DNA of 64,000 nucleotides. Origin: Hyposmocoma kahamanoa. Lineage: Eukaryota; Arthropoda; Insecta; Lepidoptera; Cosmopterigidae. The stretch spans positions 2,234,046 to 2,298,045 of the forward strand of contig NW_020653765.1 in NCBI RefSeq assembly GCF_003589595.1, written 5' to 3'. A model generated the notes under the pieces. It was given only the letters and a program-made list of their open reading frames with translations, did no database searches and was not told where the DNA came from. This document shows positions 23,728 to 34,868 of this stretch, piece by piece; the first letter of the stretch is position 1, and the number at the start of each line of letters is the position of its first letter. The translations under genes and the position numbers were made by a program.

Positions 23728-23945
23728 CAAGGACTATCTAACTCAATTACAGAATAGACCAAAATGGAAATTTTCTTCTATAGATTTAAAAGAAGGTGAC
23801 CTAGTCATTATCAAACAAAACAATGTCCCTTCACTCAACTGGCTCATGGGGCGTATTGTAAGAACCTTTCCGGGATCTGACAACAAGGTAAGGGTGGTTG
23901 AAGTAAAAAAGTCAAATAATAAAATTTACACCCGTTCGTAAAATA
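23725..23945 (+). pseudogene. BEL/Pao pol remnant, C-terminal domain
   Basis: After a one-base-type shift the sequence reads YLTQLQNRPKWKFSS, DLVIIKQNNVPSLNWLMGRI and FPGSDNKVRVVEVK, the conserved C-terminal domain that follows integrase in this superfamily. Confidence 0.8.
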
Positions 23946-24240
23946 AGACATGTCCACTACCCTTAGATTAATGTACCCTATAAAAATGTAATGTAGTTTA
24001 ACTTTAAAATGCTTAACTTCAAATACGAACAGTAGGATAAGCATGTTCCTTGTTAAATTTTTATTAAAATTGTGTCACTTGTATCACACCTCTGCGTCGA
24101 TTAACAAAAAAAAAAACAAAACCATTTGTATTTGTACTGTTTTATGTATCAAGTATTATTTACGTAATGTAAGTTAGAACCTAGCCTTAATGTAAACCTT
24201 AGCTGTGTAAAGTTGGTGCACATTTGCCCGCCCCAACTTA

Positions 24241-24474
24241 TGTTCAGTACAGAACATGAAAGTTTATGTTAATTTAATTTATTTATATCACAATACTAAT
24301 TTGAATAAAATAGTAAATATTTTTAGTTTCATAATAGCAACACCGATAAATTTTGTTGTCGTCAATACCGGTGACCATTTTCCTCTCTCTTCTAAATGTT
24401 GTACAAGTAACGAGCATTTATTTCTTTAAATTATAAAACAATATTTTAAAATTTTCTTGGCCTTTTATTCAACA
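24241..24474 (+). repeat. 3' LTR of the BEL/Pao element
   Basis: 234 bp. Shares with the 5' LTR the start TGTTCAGTACAGAACAT, the internal TTTGTTGTCGTCAA box and the terminal CCTTTTATTCAACA, and is followed by AAGAG. Confidence 0.92.
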
Positions 24475-24893
24475 AAGAGGACGGATTAAAACTCAAATTA
24501 AAATTTTAAAATGTCTACGAGGCAATGTACTCTAAAAAGGCCTTGCCAGTAATCAGCCTTATACTCGTAATCACTAATTGGCATTGTCTATCTAGACGCA
24601 ATTTGAAAAAAATAATGACTTACATTGTCTTTTGGTTTCATTAGCCAATGGTTCATATATGTATCTTAGGTTCATATGAACACTGTTATCATAATTCAAC
24701 CTGTTTTTAGCGTTTCCGTATTATAAATATCTCCACGAGTATATTTTTTTAAGTAAACAGACAAGAAAACACTAAAATTTCTTTCAAAATTTGTCTTCAA
24801 GTACAGACAGAGAATATAACTTACGCGGTCTGCCTGATCACCGCGGTCCCCGGCAGAGTAAGTTGGGCGTTATAATGAGTTTACGCTCGTCCC

Positions 24894-24938
24894 ACTGCCG
24901 GCCCTTTGTGGTAACACTACCACAAAGATACCGGCAGT
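24894..24938. repeat. Hairpin with 10- and 8-bp stems
   Basis: ACTGCCGG with CTTTGTGGTA faces TACCACAAAG and CCGGCAGT around loop ACAC, with a small internal bulge (CC against ATA). Confidence 0.8.
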
Positions 24939-25009
24939 AAAGGGAAGTGCAGTATTCTCGGTCTCTAAGGGCGCGTTCCTATTATGTCGTAACGTTTTAT
25001 TTATCGTTG

Positions 25010-25147
25010 GACGACTGTCGCGTCTAGCCTGTTCCCTTATCACGACTATCTGTCATGACTGTGTCGTGGACATTTATGATATAGTTGAACGACTGTCGTG
25101 TCTAGCTGTTTCCACTAGATCGTGATGAGAATTTATCGGTTGACGGC
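25010..25147. repeat. Tandem repeat running into the assembly gap
   Basis: GTTGGACGACTGTCGCGTCT followed by AGCCTGTTCCC (from 25013) recurs as GTTGAACGACTGTCGTGTCT and AGCTGTTTCC (from 25085), a unit of about 72 bp. The second unit is cut by the run of N. Confidence 0.7.
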
Positions 25148-25157
25148 NNNNNNNNNN
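25148..25157. other. Assembly gap, 10 N
   Basis: Ten N in a row. The fixed short length suggests an arbitrary placeholder; the true missing length is unknown. Confidence 1.
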
Positions 25158-25219
25158 GTATATAACCAGAAATAGAGACGAAATGTCATTTAATTTGTTT
25201 GAACACTATTCTGCCGTAT

Positions 25220-25332
25220 CATTACAGTGACAACTGCGCTCCGATTTGCCAGCCCGAATTCGAAACAATTCACGACACTCGTCAATTGTTTCACTTCAAA
25301 TCGGCCAGTTTAACTTGAGCTTCGCTGTAATG
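25220..25332. repeat. Foldback (imperfect palindrome)
   Basis: Nested arms: CATTACAG/CTGTAATG, CCGATTTG/CAAATCGG and GAAACAATT/AATTGTTTC, symmetric about 25277. It is MITE-like with no coding. Confidence 0.75.
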
Positions 25333-25654
25333 GACGAAAACTGAAAAATTACATATTTAATATTTTATTACCGATGAAATGTGATTCCATTTGTTTCGTA
25401 ACCAGATGTCTTGCTATTTTTTCCACACCACCGAATGGAACAACCCCCCATAGTTAGAGATATTATCTTTATTACAATAAATACAGAATATTTTTGGGAT
25501 GTACGAAGACGTACACACAGGTCAGTTGTTGGTGCTGCACTACATATTTCTGTTTTCTAATTTGGGATTTCAGTGCAAACGAGAGTTGATATTTAAAAGT
25601 GATATAAGGCCCATTTTACTGATGAGATGCCAGGGTTGGATGGCGCTTATTTCG

Positions 25655-25800
25655 TCTCTGTTTCTGGTTATATACTCGATGGCTAGTTCGTTCCGTGGCT
25701 TAGCTGTCATTGCGTCTGACACAGTTTGCTCGAAGACATTAGTTCGAATCCGGCCGAATCGAAGGAATTTTTTCAAAGTGTTCGTAATTTTTTATGTATC
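25655..25800 (+). repeat. SINE-C copy
   Basis: TTCCGTGGCTTAGCTGTCAT (A-box region) and ATTAGTTCGAATCCGGCCG (B-box region), then GAATCGAAGGAATTTTTTC. ORFs on both strands here are incidental. Confidence 0.75.
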
Positions 25801-26000
25801 GTGAATTCCAAACGCACAAAATCCAATAATTGACAGTCCTGAGATGATTTCAAATTACCAGACTTGGGGGCTTTGTCTTAAACTAGAAAATCTCCTGAGC
25901 CTCATAGCTGGAAGTAGTTTTGGGGCATTGCCCAGAACACCGAGACCAGAACCAATTTATAATTGATTATAACTTAATTTCGCAAAATTGGTCCCTTTTT

Positions 26001-26190
26001 TGACTGCCTCCGTGGCCCTTCGGCCGCGCAGGTATTTACCATGCCAGACTATCACGCAGAGGTCCCAAGTTCGGTTGCCGGGCCCGGAGAAATATTTGTA
26101 TGGCCTACATTTATTTCTCTCGTGAGTTTGGTGTAGTTTGTGGTTGTCTATGTGTGTGTCCATGGCACCTGCGATATAAGATTTCCCCAA
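26001..26190 (+). repeat. SINE-A copy 3, 3' end replaced by a GC-rich island
   Basis: TGACTGCCTCCGTGGCCCTT, GAGGTCCCAAGTTCGGTTGC and TTTATTTCTCTCGTGAG with GGCACCTGCGATATAAG. The insertion CGCGCAGGTATTT splits the A-box area. The last 25 bases of the family are absent: sequence changes at about 26190. Confidence 0.8.
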
Positions 26191-26845
26191 TACCTACCGA
26201 CCCTTAGAGTATACGAGAAGGGCACTATGCCCTGTGCGTACACAGGGCCCTTCTAAGCTCAGGTTCTGACCCCTGGTGCACGTACAATACCCTCCAGTTA
26301 CAGATAGGTACCGGAGCTGTAGGCACGGTCACGTCACCTCCTATATATCTTTGGTGGCGGAGCTGTAAGACACACTCGTTTCCCGACGCCAAGGCGTCTC
26401 TCCAGTTCTCAGAAACCTGCGCGGTTGGAGTGACTAGAGAATATTTACCTCATCCTCTACTTGCTCCGGGCTAGTACCAGAAATGTCGGTCGCAGTGTCC
26501 TGCGACAATGAGCGAACATTACTTCCGATTTAAAGGGCAACTCACGTGACCCGCGCGTCTCCTCGTCTAGACCGCTACTAAGACGCGCTAGCTGCGCACG
26601 AGACTGATGCCCCGGCCACACACCACCGGAACAGACCCTTCTCTACAGCTCACCACAAACTCCAGGGAATCCATACCCTAGTCCGAATTTACCAGAGACG
26701 CCAATGAAAGCGTATCACTGGTGGAGGGCTTGACCCGTACGCCCGCCGTACCCTGGTCTTACCGGGTAACCCGTGGTCTCCCTAAGGAGTCCTATCTCTC
26801 GGTTCGGTAGATAGAGACGAAAGCTTAGTGAAGAGCCTGCTTTAT
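26190..26845. other. GC-rich island, no gene recognised
   Basis: About 650 bp of clearly higher GC than the flanks, bounded by SINE-A copies. It holds a hairpin AGAAGGG...CCCTGTG-CGTA-CACAGGG-CCCTTCT near its left end and a GTCACGTCACC box. No long open frame. It could be the GC-rich untranslated part of a LINE; I cannot assign it. Confidence 0.5.
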
Positions 26846-26885
26846 TTATTTGTTTATCTTAAAAGGTACAAACAGCTTACAATAA

Positions 26886-26992
26886 TAACTGCCTCGGTGG
26901 CCCACGATTACCATGTCCGACTGCCACGCAGAGGTTCCAGGTTCGATCCCCGGGCCGGGACAAATATTTGTATGGCCTATATTTATTTCTAC
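26886..26992 (+). repeat. SINE-A copy 4, head only
   Basis: ACTGCCTCGGTGGCCCACGA, GGTTCGATCCCCGGGCCGGG and TTTGTATGGCCTATATTTAT; it stops after TTTATTTCT. Confidence 0.78.
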
Positions 26993-27699
26993 TTAGTTCT
27001 CTAGTTTGGGTTTTCTAAATAGACTTTTAAGCGGCAGGAGTCAATATTTATGTTTTCACTTTCACTTAAAACATATTATTGTCACTTTAAACAAAAACTT
27101 TGAATTCGTAATTAGTGGAATTTTCAAGTCTAAATACTTTCTTTTGTAATTTGGTTTAAAATAAAGCATATGGTTCTATCATCACTATGTCTTTCTTCAT
27201 ATTTTCTTCATAATATTTGTAGGGACGTAGTTGTAACTTCAAAAGCCCGCCATTCTTTTTTTGATAACACATTCAGGTAAAAAAAGACTATCAACTCTAG
27301 AGTTGACATACAAACGCAAATGCAACATCGTGATTCTTTAAGCAGTCGATAACTAGATCATACTCACACCACTAACCTATATCAAAATATTTGTAATAAT
27401 AATACTTACCAAACCAACAGAAAATTCATAAAAATACGTCTTTCACATTATACAAACAAAAAAATTTACAATAAATAAATTCATGTAAATAATTACATTT
27501 AGTAATTCTCGTATTTTCGAAAGATTATATTCTTTATTAACACACTATTATTTATTTCTCTTGTTTATAGTGTGAGGTCTATTCTTCGCGCAGCGGGACT
27601 AAAATAGTACTTTCAAGACAAGAAAGTTAAAGTTCTTTTGCATTTAATAATCTCAGTACAAAGTACTAAAAAACTTACCTCAAAAGTACGTAGAATTAC

Positions 27700-28103
27700 G
27701 TCTATTTGCTAAGTTTTATTGAAATATCCCCAGTTCGCCACTATACAGGACTTGACATTGGAGATAATAAAAATCGGTTCTCACTACTCAAAGTATATCG
27801 AGAGAAAAACGCCTTGAATTGGAGATATAGCAAAATCAACCAATAAAATAATTGCTCCTTAAGTAAAATTTAGGCGCTATTTATAAAAATGAATATTCAT
27901 GCGTGAATAGCCACCCTTACAAGTGGATGATTTTCTTCAAAATGAAATGGGACCACTATGGAAGTACCACCTTTCCAACAAAAAAAGAATCATGAAAATC
28001 GGTTCACAAATACCGGAGTTATCGCGTAACATACATACAAAAAAAACATACAGTCGAATTCAATGTGAGAACCTTCTACTTTTTTGAAGTCGGTTAAAAA
28101 TGT
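27700..28103 (+). repeat. Rep-K copy 4, the longest
   Basis: From TAAGTTTTATTGAAATATCC through CACCCTTACAAGTGGATGAT, AATGAAATGGGACCACTATG, AATCGGTTCACAAATACCGG, TATCGCGTAACATACATAC and TTTTGAAGTCGGTTAAAAA. The upstream 200 bp are shared at least in part with the copy at 43.9 kb. Confidence 0.7.
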
Positions 28104-29025
28104 TTATTTAAGCCCATAATTTTCATTAAGAATCGTGGCATTATATAACATACATCGAAAAAATCTCAAAGTACACTACTTGATAAAATGCCTCGAATTT
28201 CTTTGTCTTTCTGTTCTGTAACATGAATTCAGAAAAGAAAATTACGGCTAAAAAATCACGTTTATTATTCTATCTCTTATTTGTCTTATCAAATAAGAAT
28301 CAGATAACAAAACTCAAAACTTTATTCAAATTTCCCATTCGATGAATGAAGTTTGAATACAATAATAACAAAAAAACTAGCTTGCTTTGAACGCGTCTCA
28401 TTGCAGATAAATATTACCGGCTCCAAACAAAACGACTGTAAATATTTCATTTTTAAAAATAGAACAAGAAAGTGAAATTCAAAAAGTAGAACGCGCGAAA
28501 CCAAAATTGTTAAACTCATTGATTGGCTAAAAGGTTCGCGGTTACGTCCCATTGGTCAAAGATAATATTTGCGAGACTAACAAGGTTATACAGGGGAGAT
28601 ACGAGTTTTAACCACAGAATGTTGACAAAAACTTTACCTATCATTTATTAAACTACAATGCGCTCTACGCAACTTGAAATAAATTTCATATTCCTCTACG
28701 CTACTAGACTGCACCGCAGAATTAATATGATGAGCATGCGAAAGAATGAGAGGGGAAATCGACCGTGGAAGCCTTTTTGTCTGACGTGGAAACAGGACCG
28801 CGGCATTCACAAAGGGTTGTGAATTTTTAGAGTAATTATTAAACTGTAAATTATTCACGCATTTCTTTAAAATAAAATAATGTACATTCGCAATGAATAT
28901 TTTAATAACCAGATGCATAAGTACTTTAGGACTTGAAAATTCTGTTGAACCTTTCATTATGATCATAGAACAAGTTAGAAGAAGTACTATGATTAAGACA
29001 ATATCGAAACCAAACTCGACTCTAC

Positions 29026-29087
29026 ATGCGGGTTTATGGTCATAGATAAATCTCCACGGACAACTGTTATTGCTGTCGCGCACTTCA
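29026..29087 (-). CDS. candidate single exon with CPWR motif (weak)
   Basis: On the - strand a pyrimidine-rich acceptor (CTTTATCGTCCAG) is followed by 62 bases reading EVRDSNNSCPWRFIYDHKPA, then GTAGAG as a possible donor. The stretch is more GC-rich than its surroundings and codon-like in its third positions. CPWR followed by an aromatic and a D-x-x-P pattern is reminiscent of interleukin-17-type cytokine domains, but 20 residues are too few to decide. Neighbouring exons were not found. The reading frame stays open beyond the donor into hydrophobic sequence that looks intronic. It could equally be a chance open stretch. Confidence 0.25.
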
Positions 29088-29269
29088 CTGGACGATAAAG
29101 ATATCGACATAAATTAGTCACATCATTACCAAAACCAACCCCTTATTTCACCAAATAATTTTATTATAATAGATAATTTAAAACTGCCCGAGTTCACCCC
29201 ACCACCGACACTTCAAATGAGGAATGGGCGGGGCGAGAATTAAAACAACGGATAAAAGTATAGACGTCC

Positions 29270-29690
29270 CTTTCGCACAAATGAGCAGTCCTTAACGCAG
29301 TAAGCGGCTTATAATGGGAGTTGGCACTAGCCTCCATCGCTATCTCGCTCTGATGTGGTTGAACGGGAATAGAGCTGTCTCCAGCCCTTCATAGTTATAA
29401 AGGTTTATACAGGCAGTACAGTTCCACGTGAGATTGTGTTTTGTAATCAGTGAAGTGGCGCCGGTATTCAGAAGCGCAATGATCGCGCGTTTGACAGTTT
29501 GACGTACTGTTTGGCGGGAAAACGTTTGCGTGTTTTTCTTAAACCGGGCAAAAGTGCGCGACCATTCAACCTAGTGAACTTTAGAAATAAATAAAGTTGT
29601 GATGTTGTTCGCGGCCAGTTGAAGATAGTTTCAGTTATTGCTTAGGCAATAACGTGGTTTTCACCGGAGGTAGTTTAAAGGTACTTTAGA
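29270..29690. promoter_or_regulatory. Candidate promoter or 5' exon island (weak)
   Basis: A local rise in GC with CpG-containing words (GGCGCCGG, ATGATCGCGCG, GGCGGGAAAACG, GCGCGACC) and no repeat family match seen. It holds an E-box CACGTG (about 29425) and TCAGTTATTG. Strand and gene are unknown; the nearest candidates are the 29.0-kb exon (-) and the distant ey gene (+). Confidence 0.2.
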
Positions 29691-29999
29691 ATTAAATAAT
29701 TTACCAGATAATGTCAAAGAAACAGTCAAAATTATAAATATTTCTGAAACCAACTTGTTGATTAAAATATTAAATGACTATAATTAAAGAATCATTTTAC
29801 TTATACAATTTGTTATACTACGATGGCATTTATTTTATGAAATTACTCCACTTTTTGTTATAATTATTAATTACAAAGATGGCGTGTCTCGAATCTACGT
29901 AAGTATGCCAAACTAGGGCCACTATTGAGTTCGAACATATATTCAAGGTATATATACTGTCTAACCTTAAACTAACTAATAAAAGTCATTTAAAAATAC

Positions 30000-32900
30000 T
30001 TTACTATAAAATATCACTTAGGGGCAAATACAAGCATTCAATATTTTTTTCATTAAATTTTTATTTCATTATTATTCATCTAATTCCGATAAAACTTTTA
30101 TTAGTTGTGCGCAAGCATGTAAAAGTTTTTGAAGTATTACAACTATTTTAAAACAGAGTAGGTCAGGGTCAGCTGTTTCAATAAATATGTCTACAACGGA
30201 AAATGCGGTTCTTGTAGATGCAATCTCCACTAAGTGACTTTCTTTTGTTTCAATAAATGGGTCCACCTGTGGGGCTGTCTATGTATATATAAACAATATT
30301 GTCAGAATGCAGATGGAAACACGAAAACTATTGTGTACCCAATAACCTTCTAATAAACAGAACTAAAATCCGAATAGTTTTTTTTTCTTTTAGTGGCATT
30401 GCAACGCCGGATATAGCTAGTACCTAATTTATAAAATATTGACTATTATAAGTTATTTAGCTACTAATTATATTCGATTTTAAGTAGCTAAATTTCCAAC
30501 TCTAGTAATTAAATTGTTTTAAATAGGTATAAGCTGTTATAATATAGCTCATAAAAAATATTTTTCTGTTTATTTATAGTCTTATTAGTTTCCCGTTTTT
30601 TATTACGCATTCTTAATTTAAATGTACTTGTTTTTGGATATTTCAAATACTTTTTTTTACTCTTTATTGATAGGGATATCAAATTTGTCTTCTTATTTTC
30701 GTACGTATACATAGTGAAATAAATTTAGTAGGTACATTTTATCCTGTATTGCTTGTCAGCTCTCCATCCACGTTCATACAGTCTCCGATATAGATAACAG
30801 GTAGTACTTGTTAATAAGCAACCATCCATACTTTTGCCACAACAACCAATGGGTACAGTCACCGGCAAAAAATTTTCACACATCACAGGCAAAAAATAAG
30901 GGTTTTTGAAAAAAGTAGTATAGAAGGTAAGCAGCAAATGTTGCAATTACAATACATTTTGTATTCACTATCTAGTAGGTTTAATTAAATTTATTAGTTA
31001 ATTAATTATCACCAACACGGACTGTGATCTATGCGATATTTTTTTATTAGTTTTTTATAAAATTTTAATTCAGTATAAATCCTCTACGTGAATATACGAT
31101 ACATTTCATTGCGGGTCACTGCACTAGTTATAGTTATAGTTTATGGTTAGCATACACTCATACAATCACGGCTGTCTGCCAATGTGGTAGGCGAAACTAC
31201 GGACTTTCACTAACAACGCTCAATGGATACAACTTTCGTTTTCTTCACTCGCATAAGTCTGTTCATATTGTTTGTTTATTGTTTTGTTTTAATTTCGACA
31301 CTTTCGATCTAGTCTCTGTCGAGAATACCAATTATAAGTTTCTTATAAGAAACAACACATCACACAGTGGATATTCCAATGAAAAAACATTGTTTAATTC
31401 AAATATGTATCCTATTATATATTGAATTACACAAATAGAAATACGTTAAAAAATAAAACAGTTACAGCGCATCAGAAATTAAAGGTCATAAAGAAATGGC
31501 ATAGCGTGTTCATGACGTCACAATCATAATGGTACCATACAAGCTAATATCGTTGTACTAAAATATGACGGAGCATTCCCCGCGCACCGTTGACTATAAA
31601 CATTAAGCTTTACATATATTTTGGAGTTATTTACGATATCAAAATAAATCTCAGCCTTATTATCCATATGTTCATGTGAGTTGAATGTAGCAATAATAAA
31701 AATTGAGTCTAACAACCTGTTTAAGGTGTTACCACAGTTATCGACACAGAATCGGCTTAAGTCAGAAAAAGGTTTATCATCTCGGACTACCAAAGCGAAA
31801 CGCACTTTTTCGCTCTTTATACATAGGCATAACAATTACTGGATGACCTTAAACAAGAAATGCCTTATATTAGCCCCCTTTATACATTCACTTATCGCGT
31901 GTGATCACGAGCGTACGGAAAAGCCTGCACGCGCAATCGTGCGCGATTACCTGCTTGAATTTTTTTAAGGTAACTTTCTGTCGCGCGATTGCTCGTGTTC
32001 ATTTTTGTTACAACGGAAAGAGCGACCGTGTAAAGGCTAATAGCGCAGGATAAACAGCGAGAAACTGGCGCGTGTTGGAGAGCACGACTGATCATCTGAC
32101 ACAATCGCGCGGTCTTTCCCTTTTCCTTCCAACGTCTTTACACTCTTTACAATCGAGGTTGTATTTGGATGCATTACTTCAAGAATAGATAAAAGCCAGT
32201 ATGTAAATGTGAAGGAATTCAGCCTGCAAAATTTGTGTTTACAATCCATTTTTTGCATTTCTGTAACTTTGTGCTTTAAGATACGAGTTTGAGAAAGTAA
32301 GGCGACGTTATGGAGGATAGTTTGTGAGCAGTTTCCTGTCTGGGCGGCGGACTGCCATGCAGGTAGTGAATGGGCCGTTACAGAGTGTCTGTGTAAAGCC
32401 CGCTAATGTCTTCAACGTCTGTGACAGGCGTCAGCACAAATCTTATGGTTGCAAGTTGCGTGCAACAGACGAAAATTGTGAACTGTAAAATAATTTAGTC
32501 TCCTCGAAAGGTCTCACAGAGAACGGTCTTGGACTGATGACGATGATGATGATGACGCTTCCAGCTGATTTCCTCCACCTTCACCAGTAGGGCTAGCACG
32601 ATAGGGCATGACTTGCGTGAGAAACGAGAGATCTCTATCTCTCTCTCTCTCTCTCTAGAAGTTATTATTAATACCCAAATCAAACAAGGTACTGTAACTT
32701 TGGCTACACTTAATCCACAACTATTAATAACTAATTTCGTTCGTAGAATCTTTAAACCTCTTTTTTGAAAACTTGTCATTGTGCAGATGTGGCCTTATTA
32801 CAAGGTTGCGAAATTCATTATAACAATTTCTTGTCGTGAATACGGTCGGTGCAACCTAACCAAAACGTACGGATAAAAGTGCAAATACTTGTTAAATCGG

Positions 32901-33050
32901 TTAATCGTCTCTTTTGCAATATTAGTTTTATTTTTATTAGACTAATAAATATTTACAGTCAACATCCAACATTAATTTACACGTCAATTTGATTAAAACT
33001 AGATTTGAACCAGAATACCACTCAGGAGCATGTACATATGGCATATTTAG
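30000..33050. other. No supported gene
   Basis: A possible terminal exon on the - strand (30269-30072) is discussed as a finding. 31880-32110 is GC-richer with repeated GCGCGATT words. The rest is AT-rich, with a CT microsatellite at 32.6 kb. Confidence 0.45.
32630..32657. repeat. (CT)n microsatellite
   Basis: About 13 CT units, slightly interrupted. Confidence 0.9.
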
Positions 33051-33054
33051 AAAA

Positions 33055-33250
33055 CTAATAATAATAACGCCCACACTCATAGCCTTACACTAGGGAAACC
33101 CTGTGTAGTGTAGTTCAACCACAAAGTGCATCCAAGCTCACGAGAGAAATAAATGTAAGCCTTGTAAACATTTCTCCCGGCCCAGGAATCAAACCCCGGA
33201 CCTCTGCTAGGCAGTCCAGCTTGGTAACCGTTCTGCCACTGAGGCAAAAA
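33055..33250 (-). repeat. SINE-A copy 5
   Basis: The - strand reads GGCAGAACGGTTACC (A box), CCGGGGTTTGATTCCTGGG (B box, one change) and ends GAGTGTGGGCGTTATTATTA. Confidence 0.83.
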
Positions 33251-33254
33251 CTGC

Positions 33255-34025
33255 CAATTAATTATAAATTACAAAATGTATGTTGGTAGAAAAAGAGAAA
33301 TGTGTTAAAATAAAATTGAGAACGTAAAGAATTCGACTGGACAGCTTGAGGACATCTGAGAAGGACTTTTGAAATGCATGACACATAGAATATAATTGTT
33401 TGTTACCTTTAATAAGACCATTTTATGACACATTCTTGTAATGGGATTGTAAAATGATGTGTTGTTTTTAAGTAAGTAAGCCTAACTAACGCTACAAAAC
33501 AAAAACCATAGAGATAGAATAAAAGTGGACAAGTACAGCTTATATTTTAATCTTAGACTATGGACACCAATCATTTTTTATAGAGGTTTCAGGAGGCAGT
33601 GGAACGTTTAAGTACCTGGCGTCATATTTGATATTTTAATTAGCAAAAATACGACGTTCTTTTTTTGAAACTCATTCTAATTCTGCATACAGTACTATGA
33701 CGATTTATTTTCAGTCCAGCATAGACAATAGAATTTTGATTTAGAACTAAAAAGAGAGACGGAGAGAAGTCATCGCTTATTACATTACTCAATTTATCAT
33801 CAATGTCTAGAAACTACTATACGTCATAGTAAAGCTCTGTGTTAATCAATAAACAGTATGTAAATTGCTGTAGCAGTTTAGAACTCCACATTACTGTTTT
33901 TTTTAATCGTACCCTTCGTTACAATAAAGCCACGTGTGATACGTTAAAAGTACTTTTATCCTTTTACATGAAAGCTATAAAAAGTAATACGACTACTTGA
34001 TACAAATTATGTATTTGCGAAATTT
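33255..34025. other. No gene seen
   Basis: AT-rich, no repeat family recognised. Confidence 0.55.
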
Positions 34026-34028
34026 TAT

Positions 34029-34697
34029 GTACAGAGTGTTTTTTTTTAATACGACAGTATTGGGAAATCCGAAACCATAGAAGTTACAAGGAAACTGTCC
34101 TAGGAACCACTTTAAGTCTTTTTTGTGAAAACAAACCAAAAAATTTACTATACCAACAGTCAGTTTTTTGGTCCAGCGTGAGTTGTCCATAAAAGTTAAT
34201 AATATTGGTAGATATTTGTTTTAGTCGACTCGACTCAGTTTTATGAAGGTATCATTTCATTGTATCGGACAAAAAAATCGGGACTGCAGAAATTTGTAAA
34301 ATTTCATAAAATGTTTTTCATACAAACTTAATAAAATTTACTAACTTTTGACTTTTTAATGCTAATAAACTTGTTTTCTTATAAGGATGACTTCATTGTA
34401 ACGGAAGTAAAAAATTGGGACAACAGAAGTTGGTCAAATTTAACAAAAACAAATTTTCATACAAAATTAATAATATTTTATTCATCCGTTTCTTTTCTTC
34501 CAATACAATTAAAATCATTCTTATAAGAAACTGAGTCTATAAGCTTTAAAAAATAGTAAATTTTATTCATTGTACAACTCATGCTCGATAAAAAAAATAG
34601 TTTATGCCAAAATTATTTTCCAAAAAAGACAATTTCTTTGTATCTTCTATAGTTTTGGAATTTTTCATATAGTCCCACTTAAAAAGACACACCGTAT
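34029..34697. repeat. Long inverted-repeat element (about 670 bp)
   Basis: The left 160 bp (CAGAGTGTTTTTTTTTAATA, CCATAGAAGTTACAAGGAAA, CGTGAGTTGTCCATAAAAG) match in order the reverse complement of the right 140 bp (GGTGTGTCTTTTTAAGTGGG, CTATAGAAGATACAAAGAAA, CATGAGTTGTACAATGAATA). The interior is AT-rich, non-coding and partly shared with 4.5-4.8 kb. Confidence 0.65.
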
Positions 34698-34868
34698 AAG
34701 TCTCCTCCTTAATCATAAAAAATATACCGACTCATTATGTTCGTAGAATCTTTAAGCTTCTCTCATGAAAGATGCCTTGCAGCTACCAAAAGCTTTTCGA
34801 TATTTTCACCAAACAGCTATGATTTCAGGAATAAATAAATACTCAGGAACTTTTGTTGAACTCTCTTA

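Larger units (their letters stand above)
21371..24474 (+). mobile_element. BEL/Pao LTR retrotransposon, complete ends but internally deleted
   Basis: Two LTRs in direct orientation (21371-21606 and 24241-24474) begin TGTTCAGTACAGAACAT and end CTTTTATTCAACA. They are flanked by an exact 5-bp duplication AAGAG (21366-21370 and 24475-24479), the usual size for BEL/Pao. The 2.6-kb interior has a short gag-like start (ATG 21723, stopped after about ten codons), then late reverse-transcriptase sequence, RNase H, integrase and a C-terminal domain, all with stops and frameshifts. Most of gag, protease and the core of reverse transcriptase are absent. The copy cannot encode its own proteins; its intact ends and duplication show a genuine insertion rather than a rearranged fragment. 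Confidence 0.92.

Noticed and set aside
28634..29110. Whole 158-codon - strand ORF as a protein
   Set aside because: Only the first 20-odd codons after the acceptor look coding; the rest is AT-driven hydrophobic sequence with no domain.
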